A stretch of 64,000 nt of DNA from Hymenoscyphus infarciens (taxonomy: Eukaryota > Ascomycota > Leotiomycetes > Helotiales > Helotiaceae), in assembly GCA_001414345.1 (NCBI GenBank), contig LLCB01000023.1, forward strand, positions 62,001 to 126,000, written 5' to 3'. The translations under genes and the position numbers were made by a program. This document shows, piece by piece, positions 1-11,817 of this stretch (position 1 is the stretch's first letter; the number at the start of each line of letters is the position of its first letter). The notes under the pieces are model-generated. The model worked only from the letters and a program-made list of their open reading frames with translations, was not told the origin of the DNA and did no database searches.

Positions 1-108
1 AACTGCATGTCTTACTATCCAATTTACTTATAGTGAAGTGACACAATTAATCTATTCAGTGCTATTTTTCCTTTCCTATTGCTTCAGATTTTCCTTATTC
101 CTAGAATC

Positions 109-1497
109 CTAGACAAATGCTTGAATTCCAGTAATCGCTCTTCCGATAATAAGACCTTGAGTTTGTCAGCATCATTGAACGTTTGGCAGTAAAGACGAGG
201 GAGAACTCACTGTGAATATCACTTTGCCCCTCATATGTCTGTGTTACAAACAAATTTGCCACATGTCTTCCAATGCCATATTCATCACTGACGGCATTGC
301 CACCAAAAACTTCCTGCAATGTCCTAGCGTTGGATAGAGCACGATCACAATTCTGCCGCTTGATCATGCTGATCATTTCTGGAGTGGCCTTCCCTTGATC
401 CTTTAGTCTTCCAACTTGAAGAGCGGCCAAGGTACCATATGCAGCATCCGTAGTGGCATCTGCCAACTTCTTCTGCACTAGCTGGTATTTGGCAAGTGGA
501 TTGTCTTTGAATTGCTTCCTTTCCAAAGCATAAGTCCTCGTTCTTGCAATGCAATCCTCCAAGGCGCCCGTAACTCCCCAAGCAATACCATATCTGGCAC
601 CGTTTAGACAGGTAAATGGTCCTCTGAGACCCTCAACATCGGGAAACATGTTGGCTTCTGGGATTGGACATTCATCAAGGTGAATCATTCCCGTTAAAGA
701 CGCTCGAAGTCCGTTCTTGTCTTTGATGGCGGGTGTTTCCAGTGTCCCAGGTGGGCACTCTGACCTCTCGACCAAGAACCCCCTGATCTTGCCCGTCTCT
801 TGATATTTTGCCCATACCAACAATACATCAGCTATAGGAGAGTTCGTAATCCAGGTCTTGGAACCCGAAAGAGATAAATAACCCTTTTTTGTTGGATGTG
901 GCTTTGCAGTTGCTTCCATGGATCCCGGATCGCTCCCGTGATTTGGCTCTGTGAGACCAAAAGCCCCCAGCAGCTTCCCTTTGGCCATCTTCGGTAGGAA
1001 TTTCTCTTTTTGTTCTTGCGTTCCAAACTCATCAATGCCACCCATCACCAGCGAAGACTGGACTGACATGGCAGATCGATAGCCACTGTCTACTCGTTCA
1101 ACGGCTTTCGTGATGAGCCCCGAGGCGACGTTCGATACTCCGGCACATTCGTATCCTTGTATTGTTGCACCAAGTAAGCCGAGTTCCCCCATTTCTTCCA
1201 GGATTTGTCTGTCATAGTTCTCGTCTCGGTACGCCTCTGTTGCAGAACGTTAGTAAATCATAACGATATTGTAGTTAACTTACGAAGCACTCTAGGGAGG
1301 ATTCGTTCTTGGCAGTATGCCTCTGCAGTTTCTGATATCGCTAGCTCTTCCTCTGTCAATTGACTCTGTACATTCAACGGATCCTCCCAATTAAATGATG
1401 GAAGAGTGGCGTTGGCAGCGAACCCTCTGGTGGCAACCGGGCGTGCTGCTGTAGCTACTGACTGTTTTGCGACATTTCGTAATAGGGATCTGAACAT
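109..1497 (-). CDS. GCDH: Glutaryl-CoA dehydrogenase, mitochondrial
   Basis: This FAD enzyme converts glutaryl-CoA to crotonyl-CoA plus CO2 in mitochondrial lysine and tryptophan catabolism. Exons are 1497-1284, 1236-211 and 155-109. Phases agree and give 428 residues, the usual family length. The first about 25 residues (MFRSLLRNVAK...) are basic, Arg/Ser/Ala rich and free of acids, as in a mitochondrial presequence, which is why I chose this Met over earlier in-frame codons. Seen motifs are GYRSAMSVQSSL, whose Arg binds the glutaryl carboxylate in the family, the acyl-CoA dehydrogenase signature GLTEPN.GSDP, and near the C terminus TYEG..DIH, whose Glu (about E407) is the catalytic base, followed by GRAITGIQAF. 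The last exon, only 47 nt, supplies that conserved tail. The gene is divergent from FEN1 across about 450 bp. I see nothing broken. Confidence 0.97.
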
Positions 1498-1830
1498 GTT
1501 GAATTGCTGTAAATTGCTTGAAATTTGGTATTGTAACTCTGCTTGCAGAACAATGCCGATTGATTTATTAATTTGGGAGAGCTGGTTGTTATGTACTTGC
1601 CCCGCCTTGCGATTTCGTTCCGAGGTTCGGGTATTGCGATGGGAGATGCAAAACTCCCAACTTGTTTGCCCATATTTAGCGATTGACTTTTTGCCACATG
1701 AGTGAAAGATGTAAATATTGAGGATGTCGAAAAAGAGAGCTGAAAATTTGTAGTAAGATGGATACAAAAAGTAAAGTTTCTTTGAATGCCATTGAATCGT
1801 CGGCTGCTTAACACCCCTGTAAACCACTCA

Positions 1831-1842
1831 ACGCGAACGCGC
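1831..1842. promoter_or_regulatory. MBF/E2F-like GCGC element upstream of FEN1
   Basis: The string acgcgaacgcgc lies about 105 bp upstream of the FEN1 start, in the 450-bp divergent intergenic region. It holds two overlapping CGCG cores of the MCB/E2F type (ACGCG), which in fungi mark S-phase DNA-replication genes. The match is by eye and the position fits. Function is inferred. Confidence 0.3.
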
Positions 1843-1947
1843 TTCACCCAAGAACATCGCGTCACCTATTCTTCCAGCTCCTCAACTCCTCCTCAGTTTC
1901 TTCCCACCACCACAGGCCAACCAAGAAGACCAATTACCACTATCAAG

Positions 1948-3279
1948 ATGGGCATCAAGCAATTGTTCTCCATCATCAAGGATGAGGCCCCTGATTCCTA
2001 CAAGGAGGGCGACATCAAGAACCAATTCGGTCGGAAAGTAGCCATTGTAAGTCTCAGCGTCGCAACTTTCTTGGTACATCTACTAACAAATTTTACAGGA
2101 TGCGTATGCGATAACCAGATACCCAATCCGATACACCGCTGACAGCTCTCCAGGTCTATGAGCATTTACAGTTTCCTCATCGCAGTTCGATCGGGCGGAG
2201 AAATGTTGACAAACGAAGATGGCGAAACCACCTCTCACCTGATGGGCATGTTCTACCGCACCCTACGAATTGTCGATAACGGAATCAAGCCAGTCTACGT
2301 CTTCGATGGTGCCCCTCCTAAGCTCAAGTCCGGAGAACTTGCGAAGCGATTTCAACGAAAGGCGACAGCTGCTGAAGGATTGGAGGAGGCAAAGGAGACG
2401 GGTACGGCAGAAGATATCGAGAAATTTTCTCGACGAACAGTCCGAGTTACAAGAGAACATAATGCCGAGTGTCAAAGACTTCTGAAGCTTATGGGTATTC
2501 CGTATATTATTGCACCAACAGAAGCAGAGGCGCAATGTGCTGCTTTGGCAAGAGCTGGCAAGGTTTATGCTGCTGCGAGTGAGGATATGGATACCTTGTG
2601 TTTCGATTCTCCTGTCTTGCTTAGACATCTTACGTTCAGTGAGCAGCGCAAGGAGCCAGTTCAGGAGATTTTCTTGGAGAAGGTCATGGCAGGACTTGGC
2701 ATGGAACGAGAACAGGTATGTCACGTTCCTAGACTTTCTTGAGCTAAAGCTAACAAGCTCCAGTTCGTCGATCTATGCATTCTTCTAGGCTGCGATTACC
2801 TCGATCCCGTTCCCAAAGTCGGCCCACAAACAGCACTCAAGCTCATCCGCGAACACAAGACCCTCGAAAACTTTGTTGCGTTCGCAGAGAAGACCAAGAA
2901 GTTCGCCATTCCAGAAGATTGGCCATACGCCGATGCACGAGATCTCTTCTTCAAGCCCGATGTACGACCAGCAGACCACCCAGATTGCGAATTTAAATGG
3001 GAGGCTCCAGATGTCGACGGACTCGTTCAATTTCTCGTCACCGAAAAGGGATTTTCCGAGGACAGAGTTCGAGGTGGAGCAGCAAGATTACAAAAGAACC
3101 TGAAATCCGGACAACAAGCTAGATTGGAAGGTTTCTTCAAGCCGGTCCCAAAGACGGAGGAACAGCTCAAGACCCTGAAGCGAAAGAATGATGCAAAGAA
3201 TGAGGAGAAGAAGAAGAAGCTCAAGGAAGAGAAGAAGGAGAAGAAGCAGGCCAAGGCTAAGCCTAGAGGAACTGCATAG
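1948..3279 (+). CDS. FEN1: Flap endonuclease 1 (FEN1/Rad27)
   Basis: This is a nuclear structure-specific 5' flap endonuclease for Okazaki-fragment maturation and long-patch base-excision repair. Exons are 1948-2046, 2099-2103 (five nucleotides), 2154-2715 and 2764-3279. They join in frame to 393 residues, the normal family length. Metal-binding acidic residues are at their canonical places: D34 (AIDAS), D86 (VFDG), the EAEAQC pair, the SEDMDTL pair and GCDYLD. The C terminus carries a PCNA-interacting PIP box ([10 protein letters not shown]) followed by a lysine-rich tail. Introns are 52, 50 and 48 nt; the first has branch site CTAAC and the second CTGAC. The start is the conserved MGIKQLF. 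It is divergent from glutaryl-CoA dehydrogenase. Because D34 is encoded by the micro-exon, correct splicing is essential for activity. Confidence 0.98.
2099..2103 (+). other. FEN1: Five-nucleotide micro-exon of FEN1
   Basis: GATGC lies between an intron ending tactaacaaattttacag (2047-2098) and one starting gtatgcg and ending ctctccag (2104-2153). Including it gives KVAI-DAS-MSIYS, the exact FEN1 consensus. Joining the flanking exons directly shifts the frame. Confidence 0.9.
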
Positions 3280-5284
3280 GTGTATTTATTTTATTTTTCT
3301 CTTGCTTACTTTTGCTTTCCATGGTGCATAGGCGGCGGATAGGCTGGCTAGCCTCTTGGAGTTGGGGGTTCAATTGGCCATACATGGCACATTTAGAGGC
3401 ATCGACTTCTAGCAAACAATACAAAGCAATTACAATATCAAGGCTCTGCTTATTTCCCTTGAAAATATTAGGCAGTTCCCAATTAAATGCGACTTTTAGT
3501 GGATGTTTCCTGTTGGTTCCGAGAATATGGCCACTCTATATTTTCCCCACACTCTTTCGATGGCAATCATGGGATTAATCTCCTTTAGGAATCGTCTTCA
3601 ACCTTCATATATCTTAGGCGTCTTCTTTCTTCCTTCGAGTCATTTGTAACTTAGTTCTTCAACCTCGAAATTTTATATTGCACTTCAAGGAAGTGGAGAA
3701 AAGGCGTACGTGAGTTTGAGATTTCTTTAAGATTGAGGGAGGGAAATGGCATAGAATGAGAGGTTGTTGTCGAACGCCAATTGGGAGTTTGGTTTTGGCT
3801 GTACTCCAGGCATCTCAGTACACTGAACTCTTCTTGCTTGATCATATCAACGGGTGGAATTTAAAAGATAAATGTGGGATTTCTTGTCACGGAATTCTTA
3901 TGAATAATGAAAATACATTTGTAACTATTACAGGTGTTTCTTCTCGGAGCCAAGTCGCCTTCTCGTTTGCTTTTGGTTAGGGGGGTAATGTCCCACGAGA
4001 TGTCCGATCTCTTAGACTGCAGGAAGTACTCGAGGTGTATGGTGGTGTTCCTTGTTTCAATTGATTTTGCTTCTTAATGCTCAAACTATTCGAAAACGAG
4101 GTAACTATTTGCGGCGAATTACGGACAAGCTACCTCGTATAATTCCTATCAAAGCAGGACTCCGTTGTTGCTCCGTGGACAGTCGTCATATTTATTGTAC
4201 TGGTTACCTAGTGATTATTCGAGGAGAAAATGGTACTTCTCGTAATGGTGCTTGAATTATATTTGTTTTACAATTACCATCAAATTATGTCTTCGCGCAA
4301 AACAATAACCCGATTTCTATTGCCTCTTCTCTTTCACGGAACTGTCACATCTTCGATCGTTGTTCGGTTGAGTTCGGTCGAGGGCGCCCAAAGTGGCTAT
4401 CGTCTGCTGTGAAACCCGAGGGTTCATGGATTGACCATCACGAGTATACGTACTTGTCAAGTGCTTACTATTGACGTTGAAGTATGTATCACTCCAGAGC
4501 TGGATTGTTCGCCACCAAACTTTGCTTACGCCGATCTTCTGCATCGATGCTACATTGATAGCTGGCCGTGCTGGCATTGACTCTTGAGCTCGCTTAGCCT
4601 AAAGTTGGGGTAAAGTTGAGAATGTAACCTCGCAATTGTGATGGTTGCATACTTATACGACACCTATACCAAGAGAGGTTATCTTATACATCTGACAAGA
4701 TTAAGTTGCGTGGGGTGGTGCCAGAAATTGGTGAATGTGCCTGGGTTCTTGGAGACGTCTTTGGGCTTCCATGAAGTCCGATATCGTTCTGACAGTAACG
4801 AGGCTATCCCCAAGATAAGTTACTGATGGGTTGCATTGAACTCGATGGGTACTTGTATGTCAAGTGGGGCTTTACTCTCCTTGGGTTGTTTGATGGAAGT
4901 AGTTCTTTGGTTGTAGTCTCCCAAGATGGAAGGATGTAGAAAGAAAAGGACGCGAGGAAATTGCGACCTTGGTCCGATTGTACATGGAGATGCCTGCGAT
5001 ATACCTTGGGTCTTTGGTGCGCTATCAATGGAGGTCATGATTTGCATGTTGCTTTGATTCGTCAGACTAATTCATGTATGATATCAAGAACTGCAACCAT
5101 TAGTAGAGTCTACGAGATGGTTGTGTCGGATGACTCCGGCTTTAGAGGGAAGAAGAGGGGTTGTGCATACCCTCTGGTGTATAAAGGATGAGTGATGAGC
5201 TTCATGTGTTCATATCATTATTACTTGACTTCTTGATTCTGAGAATCAATAGCAATTTATTCGGGGTTATAAACCATAACCAAA
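3280..5284. other. Intergenic region, no gene seen
   Basis: Two kilobases between the tandem FEN1 and P450 genes. Open frames here are short, have no recognisable motif and carry no convincing splice-linked partners. I see no repeats or RNA genes. Confidence 0.6.
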
Positions 5285-7188
5285 ATGGCAGCTCTTGCGA
5301 TGGTGCCGCCAGCAACACCGCAACTGCTGATCAGCATCTTCATTGTAATAGTAAGTTCCCCTCCAACCATAGAGGCGAGACTTTGCTTACAGTGCCGCTT
5401 CCTAGAACTTAGTATACTTTAGTTCACGTTCTATCTACAGAGCCTTCTTCCACCCGCTATCCAAATACCCTGGCCCTTTATTATGGCGGATCAGCACTCT
5501 TCCCAACACCTACCATCTCATGAAAGGAACACTCCCATATCGAACCCATGAGATCCACGAGAAGCACGGACCGATCGTCCGATTATCTCCCAACGAGCTT
5601 TCATATATCTTGGAAGAAGCATGGGCGGACATCTACGAACGAAAATCCGGTTCCAGGAATTCGGAGATGGATAGGGACGAGAATCAAGTTGTCGATCCAC
5701 CCGATGATAGAGGACCAGAGTCAAAATTTTGGTCAACGGATCATGCCGCTCACGCGCGAATCAGGTATGTGAGAATCCTGCAGAATAACAAAGAGAAAGG
5801 TGATAACTGACTGGGTTGAACCTTAGACGCAATTTGAACCCGGGGTTCTCCGAGAAAGCTCTCAGAGAGCAAGAACCGATCTTGAAGAAACATATCGATT
5901 TCTTGATGCAAAGATTACATGAGAACTGTCACAGCCCACTTGATATTGTGAAGTGGTTTAACCTTACTACCTTTGATGTGGTATGTTTTCATTTGGGGAG
6001 GTTTTAAGCGAACGAATCCTTTCAATTCGGCGAGAATTATAGATTCTCAAGCTGACAGGAGCAACCTAGATAGGCGACTTGACTTTTGGAGAGTCGTTTG
6101 ACAGTCTTAAGAATGGTGAAACTCACGTAAGCTTGTTCCCCAAGCCCACTTAAAGTCCTAACACCCCAACACAGTTCTGGGTTGATACTATCGTATCGAC
6201 AATGAAATCAAGTCAAATCATTACCTCCTGGAAACGCTATGGCATTGATAAACTCATGATAAAACTTTTTGCAACGAAAAGTGTGAAAAATACCATGGAC
6301 AAACATCAAGCAATCACTTCCGAAAAATTGCGGAAAAGGCTCGAGTACACTCGGTCTCATCCCGATTTGTAAGTTACACAACCAACACCCTCGCCGCTTT
6401 CAAGAAACTTACGATTAATAGTCTTTCCACTTCACAAAAGAACTTTGGTCGTCCAGAAGGCCCAACATGGAAAGAACTCGTCTCACTAGTTGGAGCTTTC
6501 ATCCCGGCTGGTTCAGAAACAACAGCAACTCTCCTCGCTGGAGTAATCTACTTCCTCTCCCTCAACCCCTCTATGGGTGCAAGGCTTTGCTCCGAAAACC
6601 GCACAGCGTTTGAATCTGAATCTGAAATCAACATGCAAAATGTTTCCACAAAACTCCCCTTCATGCAAGCAGTTCTCAGTGAAACCTTCCGACTATTCCC
6701 TCCCGCTGCAGCCAGTTTCAACAGGATTACCCCTCCTGGTGGTTGTGTGGTGGTTGGTGACTATATACCTGGAGGTGTATCGCTTGCTGTCAACCAATGG
6801 AGTACAAATCATTCAAAGTTAAATTTCAGAAGACCGTATGAATTTTTGCCCCAGAGATGGATGGGAGATGAGGAGTTTTCGGATGATAAGAGGAAGGCAA
6901 TGCAGCCTTTCAGTGTCGGTCCTAGGAGTTGTATTGGAAGGAGTTTGGCTTATGCTGAGTATGTTTTTTCTCTTCTTTAACCTTTCACGTTCGGATTGTT
7001 TTGTTGCCGAATGAGTAAGATGAGGTGCTGACGATCGGTATAGGGCACGACTCATTCTTGCGAGATTGGTTTGGACTTTTGATTTTAGTGTTGAGCATGA
7101 TGTTGAAGGGTGGGCAGATAAGCAACCGGTTTATATTGTTTATCAGAAACCGAGTTTGATGGTTAAGTTGACTTCTGTTGCTCATTGA
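5285..7188 (+). CDS. Cytochrome P450 monooxygenase, CYP65/isotrichodermin-hydroxylase-like
   Basis: This is a microsomal haem monooxygenase; the substrate cannot be told from sequence. Exons are 5285-5350, 5406-5764, 5827-5980, 6070-6126, 6175-6368, 6422-6958 and 7044-7188. All phases agree and give 503 residues. The N terminus is a hydrophobic anchor (LLISIFIVINLVYF) followed by the class-typical YRAFFHPLSKYPGP. Further motifs are FDVIGDLTFGE.F, the I-helix oxygen-binding AGSETT, the K-helix E..R (ETFR), a PERF-like F.P.RW segment and the haem loop FSVGPRSCIGRSLA with the cysteine at about 447. All key residues are present, so the enzyme is probably active. The architecture recalls fungal P450s near isotrichodermin C-15 hydroxylase. 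No synthase, transporter or pathway regulator lies beside it, so it is not obviously part of a metabolite cluster. Confidence 0.95.
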
Positions 7189-7308
7189 ATGGCACTCATA
7201 CCCCGGGGTCAAGCAGTGTGGTCGTTGCGATAATTGTGGTTAAATTGGTCAAGGTATTCTCTCGCAATCTTAGGATCTGTAATTCTGGGCATCGGAGAGT
7301 TAGTTATT

Positions 7309-8663
7309 TCAGTAGTCAAATACAAAACGCCGGGTGCCAAAGGGTGAGCCGAAGATTTTGAATCGGGAAACAAGACTTAGGACGATCTCCTCCTTAAACA
7401 CCACCCCACATTTATGCTGAGTTACTGTAACAACTCCCAATTCCCCATTTTCAGGATGATAAGCCTTCCAAATCTGCCAACCCCCCTCAAAACACTGAAT
7501 AAACCCCAAAATCGATGTGGCACCCACAAGAACAATAGCAACCCAAAACCACTGCACTCGCTCCCTGTCCTCATATCACCATTTTTTGATAGTCCTGGGC
7601 TTTGATTTATCGAAATACTGTTTCAATATCACGAGTCTATCGTACCAGTATCGAAAATGAGCGATCTGTCGTTCTTCGACTTTAAGCTGTCCAGTATCAT
7701 CCACGCGATTATCAAGAAGTTCGGCAATTTTGCTAGCCACCTGGGTAAAGAGCTCCTGGGCAGAACCAATAGCAACCCAACACTCATTGGCGCCTAGAGG
7801 GTTACATTTTGTTCCGAGTGAGAGCTCAGGATTGGGCCATGGTGGTGCCTTGAGCTTGAGTCGAGCCATAAGTTGTTTTCGGTCCATAAATCGAGAAGAC
7901 TGTGCCGTCGTGGATTGCTCGGCACTTTTTCAGTTCCGCCTGAGGTAAAGGGCTCTCAGTGGTTGAACTGATTAATATTTTTCCGAATTCTTGTTATGTT
8001 CCTCAACCTCTACCTCAGTCTGACTTTTCTGTGATTCCGGTGACAAGGTCCCTTCCGAAATCTCTATATCAGGATGGCTGATCGCTGGACTCGAAGGAGT
8101 CACATCGTGGACCGCCATCTCCAAATTCATAACCTCGACTCCAGATTTGATGATATCACAGCCTTTTGTTGTCCTCGTGGGCTGATCCTCGCGCATATCG
8201 TCGTTTCGAGGGAGCTTTCTCTCAGCATTCCGTTCCTCGGCCTTGCCGATTTTTGTTTGCGGAATTATTGGCCATTTGATCCAATGTACCGTGCTCCTAG
8301 GCATCAACGAGTCTCTCGCGAGTTCCATCTTCAATGGACTGGCATTGTCATCGCCTGAAAAAATTTGTTACCTTCATGCTGACCACCTCGAGTTTGGAAT
8401 TTTAGACGCTGCCTAGTATTTCCCGTCATTGTGATTGGACGCCCACGTAGGACGAGGAAAAAGCAAAAAATGAAACCGCGATAAGCCTACTTAGGTTGAG
8501 ACTTACGGTTGCGGTTGATGAGAGAAATCACGCCAAGACATACCCTTGCAATTACCCTCTTGGCGGCAACCAAATACCAAGGAACACAAAATCCGATAAG
8601 TAGTGAGATTCTCTGGTTATCAAATGGTTTTGTGTCACTTATATTCTTTTGCTGAACATTTTG
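7309..8663 (-). pseudogene. Predicted membrane protein with in-frame stop
   Basis: At least three coding segments on the minus strand belong together. Segment A (about 8663-8507) encodes a membrane stretch, ISLLIGFCVPWYLVAAKRVI. It is joined in phase by a 152-nt intron (8506-8355, gtaagt...ttttcag) to segment B (8354 to about 8014), a polar region with LARDSLMPRSTV. Segment C (about 7899-7309) has a helical part (GQLKVEERQIAHFRYWYDRL) and a second membrane stretch, WFWVAIVLVGATSILGFIQC. Codon 7578-7576 within C is TGA, yet the same frame continues directly into the membrane helix (KKW-stop-YEDRERVQWFWV), so one substitution breaks the gene. I cannot find an intron short enough to remove the stop. 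The 5' exon with the ATG and the B-C junction (one fit is 8013-7900) are uncertain. I do not recognise the function. Confidence 0.5.
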
Positions 8664-9090
8664 ATAGAGACGGTTATCTATATATCACGAGCTTTTGACG
8701 ATCAGGGGGTTCGCTTGGAAGGAATATAAACAAAACAAAACATCGAGATGTATCTTGCGATTGGGAAGCATTGAATGATGACATGCCAACACGAAGTATT
8801 ACGTCGGAGATTCGTTGAACTGTAAGCAACAATTTATGTACCAGAAAGTATTTTTCAAGAAAGTAGACCCTGCTAAACATTGAAGTCAACGAACGGCGCT
8901 TGTGAAAAGCCTTCAAATTTGAAGGGAGGAAAGCAAAGAAATATATAGTTGAAACCCATCACAAATCAACCTCTTCAGTCCACAGCGTGAGAATCAAACA
9001 ATTTCATTTTACTTTATTTTGCTACTGTATCTTGCCATTTCGGCAGCCTGCAATTCCGCTATCCTGCTATCAACACAGGAACCCTCATAT

Positions 9091-9262
9091 TCTTTCCATA
9101 CAGCGATGCCACTTGCCAGTTTCCTTTCACGAATCAAATACTTAAATTTCCATACAGCAAGGCCTTTTCGCCATTTTCCTTTTGCAAGCCAAATACTCAA
9201 ATATTCCTACAACAATGCCTTTCTTTCGCCATTATCCTTTTGCAAATCTTGATCTTCAAATA
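9091..9262. repeat. Imperfect tandem repeat, about 57-bp unit, three copies
   Basis: Three diverged head-to-tail copies share the elements catacagc..tgcc, ttcgccattttcctttt and gca..ccaaatactcaaat. They end 15 bp from the stop codon of the neighbouring minus-strand gene and so probably lie in its 3' untranslated region. Confidence 0.7.
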
Positions 9263-9277
9263 CCCAAACGCCACCAT

Positions 9278-10852
9278 TCAAAGACCACAATCAGTAGCAG
9301 GGCGTGGAGCAGGGGGAACAACATCTCTCTCAGGAATCTTGTTACCCTTGATACCGCCAGCCTGACGAACACCACGAACAACCTCACCACGCTTTGTTAC
9401 TACAGTCAAGAGATGGACTTCTACACCTTTCTATCAGTATCCCACAAACCCAAAATCTCACATGGAAAACCAAAAGGAAAGGGATGGTCATACCTTCATT
9501 TTGCTCCCCATCGCTATTCGACAAACCCAAAAATGCCGCGTACAAATCTTCGAATCGGTCCAAGTTTGCTTCAATCTTATCGTAATCTACTTCCTTCTCT
9601 GGTTCTTTGACTTCCGTCTCTTGATTTCCGGAGGGCACATCATTTTCTTCGTTCGAATCTCTAAAGGCCCTTCGTAGATTGCTAACCGAGGACATGGTTT
9701 TCAACAATGATTTTCCCATACCGGCGAGAGAATTGGTGGGTGGTGGAGTTGCAGTGGCCGATTCATTTGGAGTTGGGAGTGAGGACTTTGCGTTCATGGA
9801 TCGGAGTGTTTGTAGATCATTACGGGATTGTGTGATGAGAGTTGACAATGGTGTGAGTTCGACGGCGGCCGCTGGTGGGTTATTTGGTTCCATGGTTATG
9901 AAATTGGTGATCTTCGTGACGGTCGATGACTTTGTCAAAGTGAGGGTGGAGGAGTTTGGGTGCTTGGACAAGACCTTGGGAGGGAGATCAGGGAGGACTC
10001 GTGCTGCGGGTATCGTGATAGTTGGAGCTGGTGTGGAGCCGACGGATTCAACATTGGTCTTCGAGGGTCCAGCAGCTATGTGAGTGAGAGAGGAGCTTCG
10101 CGACTTGGTCTCAGTGACTTTTGCTTGTGGTGGAGGTTGGATGACGGTGGCCTTTGGAAAATCAGGTGCAACACCCTCTTCGGGGGTTATTGGGCTTGGA
10201 CTGCAAGACCAAGTTAGCTGTGAAGGGGTGAAGCGGATCCAGGATCATAAAGGGGAAAGGAATTTGGGAAAAAGGTCAGATTGGTAAGTGAACACATACA
10301 GAAAATCAAGAGTGCTTCTTGTACTTCTCCTCAAGGTGCGTCTTCCTTCACCAGTTAAGACTGTCGCGCCACTAACACGGTGAGAGCTGAGGTCGACCAA
10401 GGACGCGTTTGAATTCATCTTTTTGTGTCCACCACCAGTCACAGTAACGGTGTAGGTTCCAGCTTGAGTGTGACTTTCAGACAAATCGGACATCATCGCG
10501 GAACGTGTGGTGCTAAATCGACTTTCAGTGTTTGGTATAACAGGAAATCGACGTTGGGCCGTTGTTCCATCCTTTGTTCCAGCCTTTGGGCCTCTTATCT
10601 TTTCAGGAGCGTGACGACGAGACAAGTCGAAATGAGGCTTGATATTTTCGAAACTGGAGAAGCGCTTAAGTGAAGAGAGGACGCCGGCAACTGATAGGAC
10701 GCGTCAGTATCATGTCCGATTCACAAGAAATCATTGCTTTGGGGTGGAGAAGGTGACGTCGCGCCGATTAGGAGGAAGCTGGGACACATACTTGATGAAG
10801 TCTTTGCATCAGGCCCATCAGGCTTTGACGGACCCGCAGCTGAGTTGGCCAT
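9278..10852 (-). CDS. Ser/Thr/Pro-rich protein of unknown function
   Basis: Exons are 10852-10792, 10690-10300, 10200-9494 and 9420-9278. Phases agree and give 433 residues from MANSAAGPSKPDG to a stop after PRPATDCGL. No catalytic domain, signal peptide or membrane segment is visible. The first about 330 residues are low complexity and probably disordered, rich in Ser, Thr and Pro with several basic patches (RRTLRRSTRSTL). A more ordered acidic/helical segment follows near the C terminus (VDYDKIEANLDRFEDLYAAFLGL), then a Gly/Arg/Val-rich tail (VVTKRGEVVRGVRQAGGIKG). The last intron needs the acceptor ggtgtag (9421); an alternative just upstream breaks the frame. Composition suggests a regulatory or scaffold protein, which is inference only. 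The gene ends at a tandem repeat. Confidence 0.85.
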
Positions 10853-11356
10853 CTTGAGAGGGTGAAATTGGTCGTTGCAGCTATTTAGTTATACACAAGA
10901 GCGACAAGGGCGGGATATTGAAGACCCGAAACTCGGTTCCTGATCGAGTCAGAGTTTACCTCTATCGAAACGTGCCAGGGACGCGTGGGCGAAGTAGAGT
11001 AGGAAGTTCCTTAGCGCGGGTTTTAAGTGCGCTTACCAAGCACTTTCACTCTTCATCGGATCTGAGCTAAGCCTAAAGGAGTATGTGTCTGATTTTGTTG
11101 ACTGTCTCGCTTCAATCTACAAGAGTACCCAGCCTAGCGCAAATAAAATGAAAGCTTTGAACGCTCTAGGAACGAGTAAAGTAGAAAGTAAAGTAGAATC
11201 TTGTGCATCTGGGTGTTCATATTTTTGTCATATGTTTATGACCCATTGCTGTTTTATCACAGTGCGGTTTAGTAGGGATGCTAAATTATGCAGCAACCTT
11301 TTTTGTCCACCGCGAGCTTGCTCATTTCTTGAAGCGCGTTCTGATATCAAAAAGTA

Positions 11357-11817
11357 CAGTGAGTTGCGAGTTAAGCTTCCCTTTTGACGATATTTTATAA
11401 ACCGTGCGTTTTTGGAAAATTTCTTATCCTAGATACTCTTTCTCTCTTTACTTAATAATAACGTATGTTATTATATCCTCGAGAATAGCTAATAAGAGCT
11501 CTAGACCTTCTTTCTTACTTTATAAACTTTTTAAGAAGAAAACAGATACTTTTATATATATCTAAACTTTATAAAGGAGTAAAAATCTTTTATATAAAAA
11601 GGGGGGTTTCTAAGAATTAAGTTTATTCTTATTATACTTACTTAGATATATTAATAATTAGACAGAGTATATAAGAAGATATAGCAGTTCTTTCTAGCTA
11701 GGTCTTATATCTTAAAGAGTACTTTAGTTTTCTGTTTTCTAAAATAAATAAAATTTTCTAAAAAACGCACGGTTTATAAAATATCGTTAAAAGGGAAGCT
11801 TAACTCGCAACGCACAG
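11357..11817. mobile_element. 461-bp Tc1/mariner-type MITE with TA duplication
   Basis: About 66-bp terminal inverted repeats match with only a few differences. The left end starts CAGTGAGTTGCGAGTTAAGC and the right end, read on the minus strand, starts CTGTGCGTTGCGAGTTAAGC. TA flanks both ends (11355-11356 and 11818-11819). CAGT termini and a TA duplication are typical of Tc1/mariner elements. The interior is very AT-rich and has no transposase, so this is a non-autonomous copy that probably went through RIP. Confidence 0.85.

Noticed and set aside
5285..7188. Secondary-metabolite gene cluster around the P450
   Set aside because: No synthase, terpene cyclase, transporter, tailoring enzyme or cluster regulator lies within reach on either side.
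7576..7578. Programmed readthrough of the TGA in the membrane-protein gene
   Set aside because: The next codon is TAT, not the CTA context known to favour readthrough; a simple nonsense mutation is the simpler reading.
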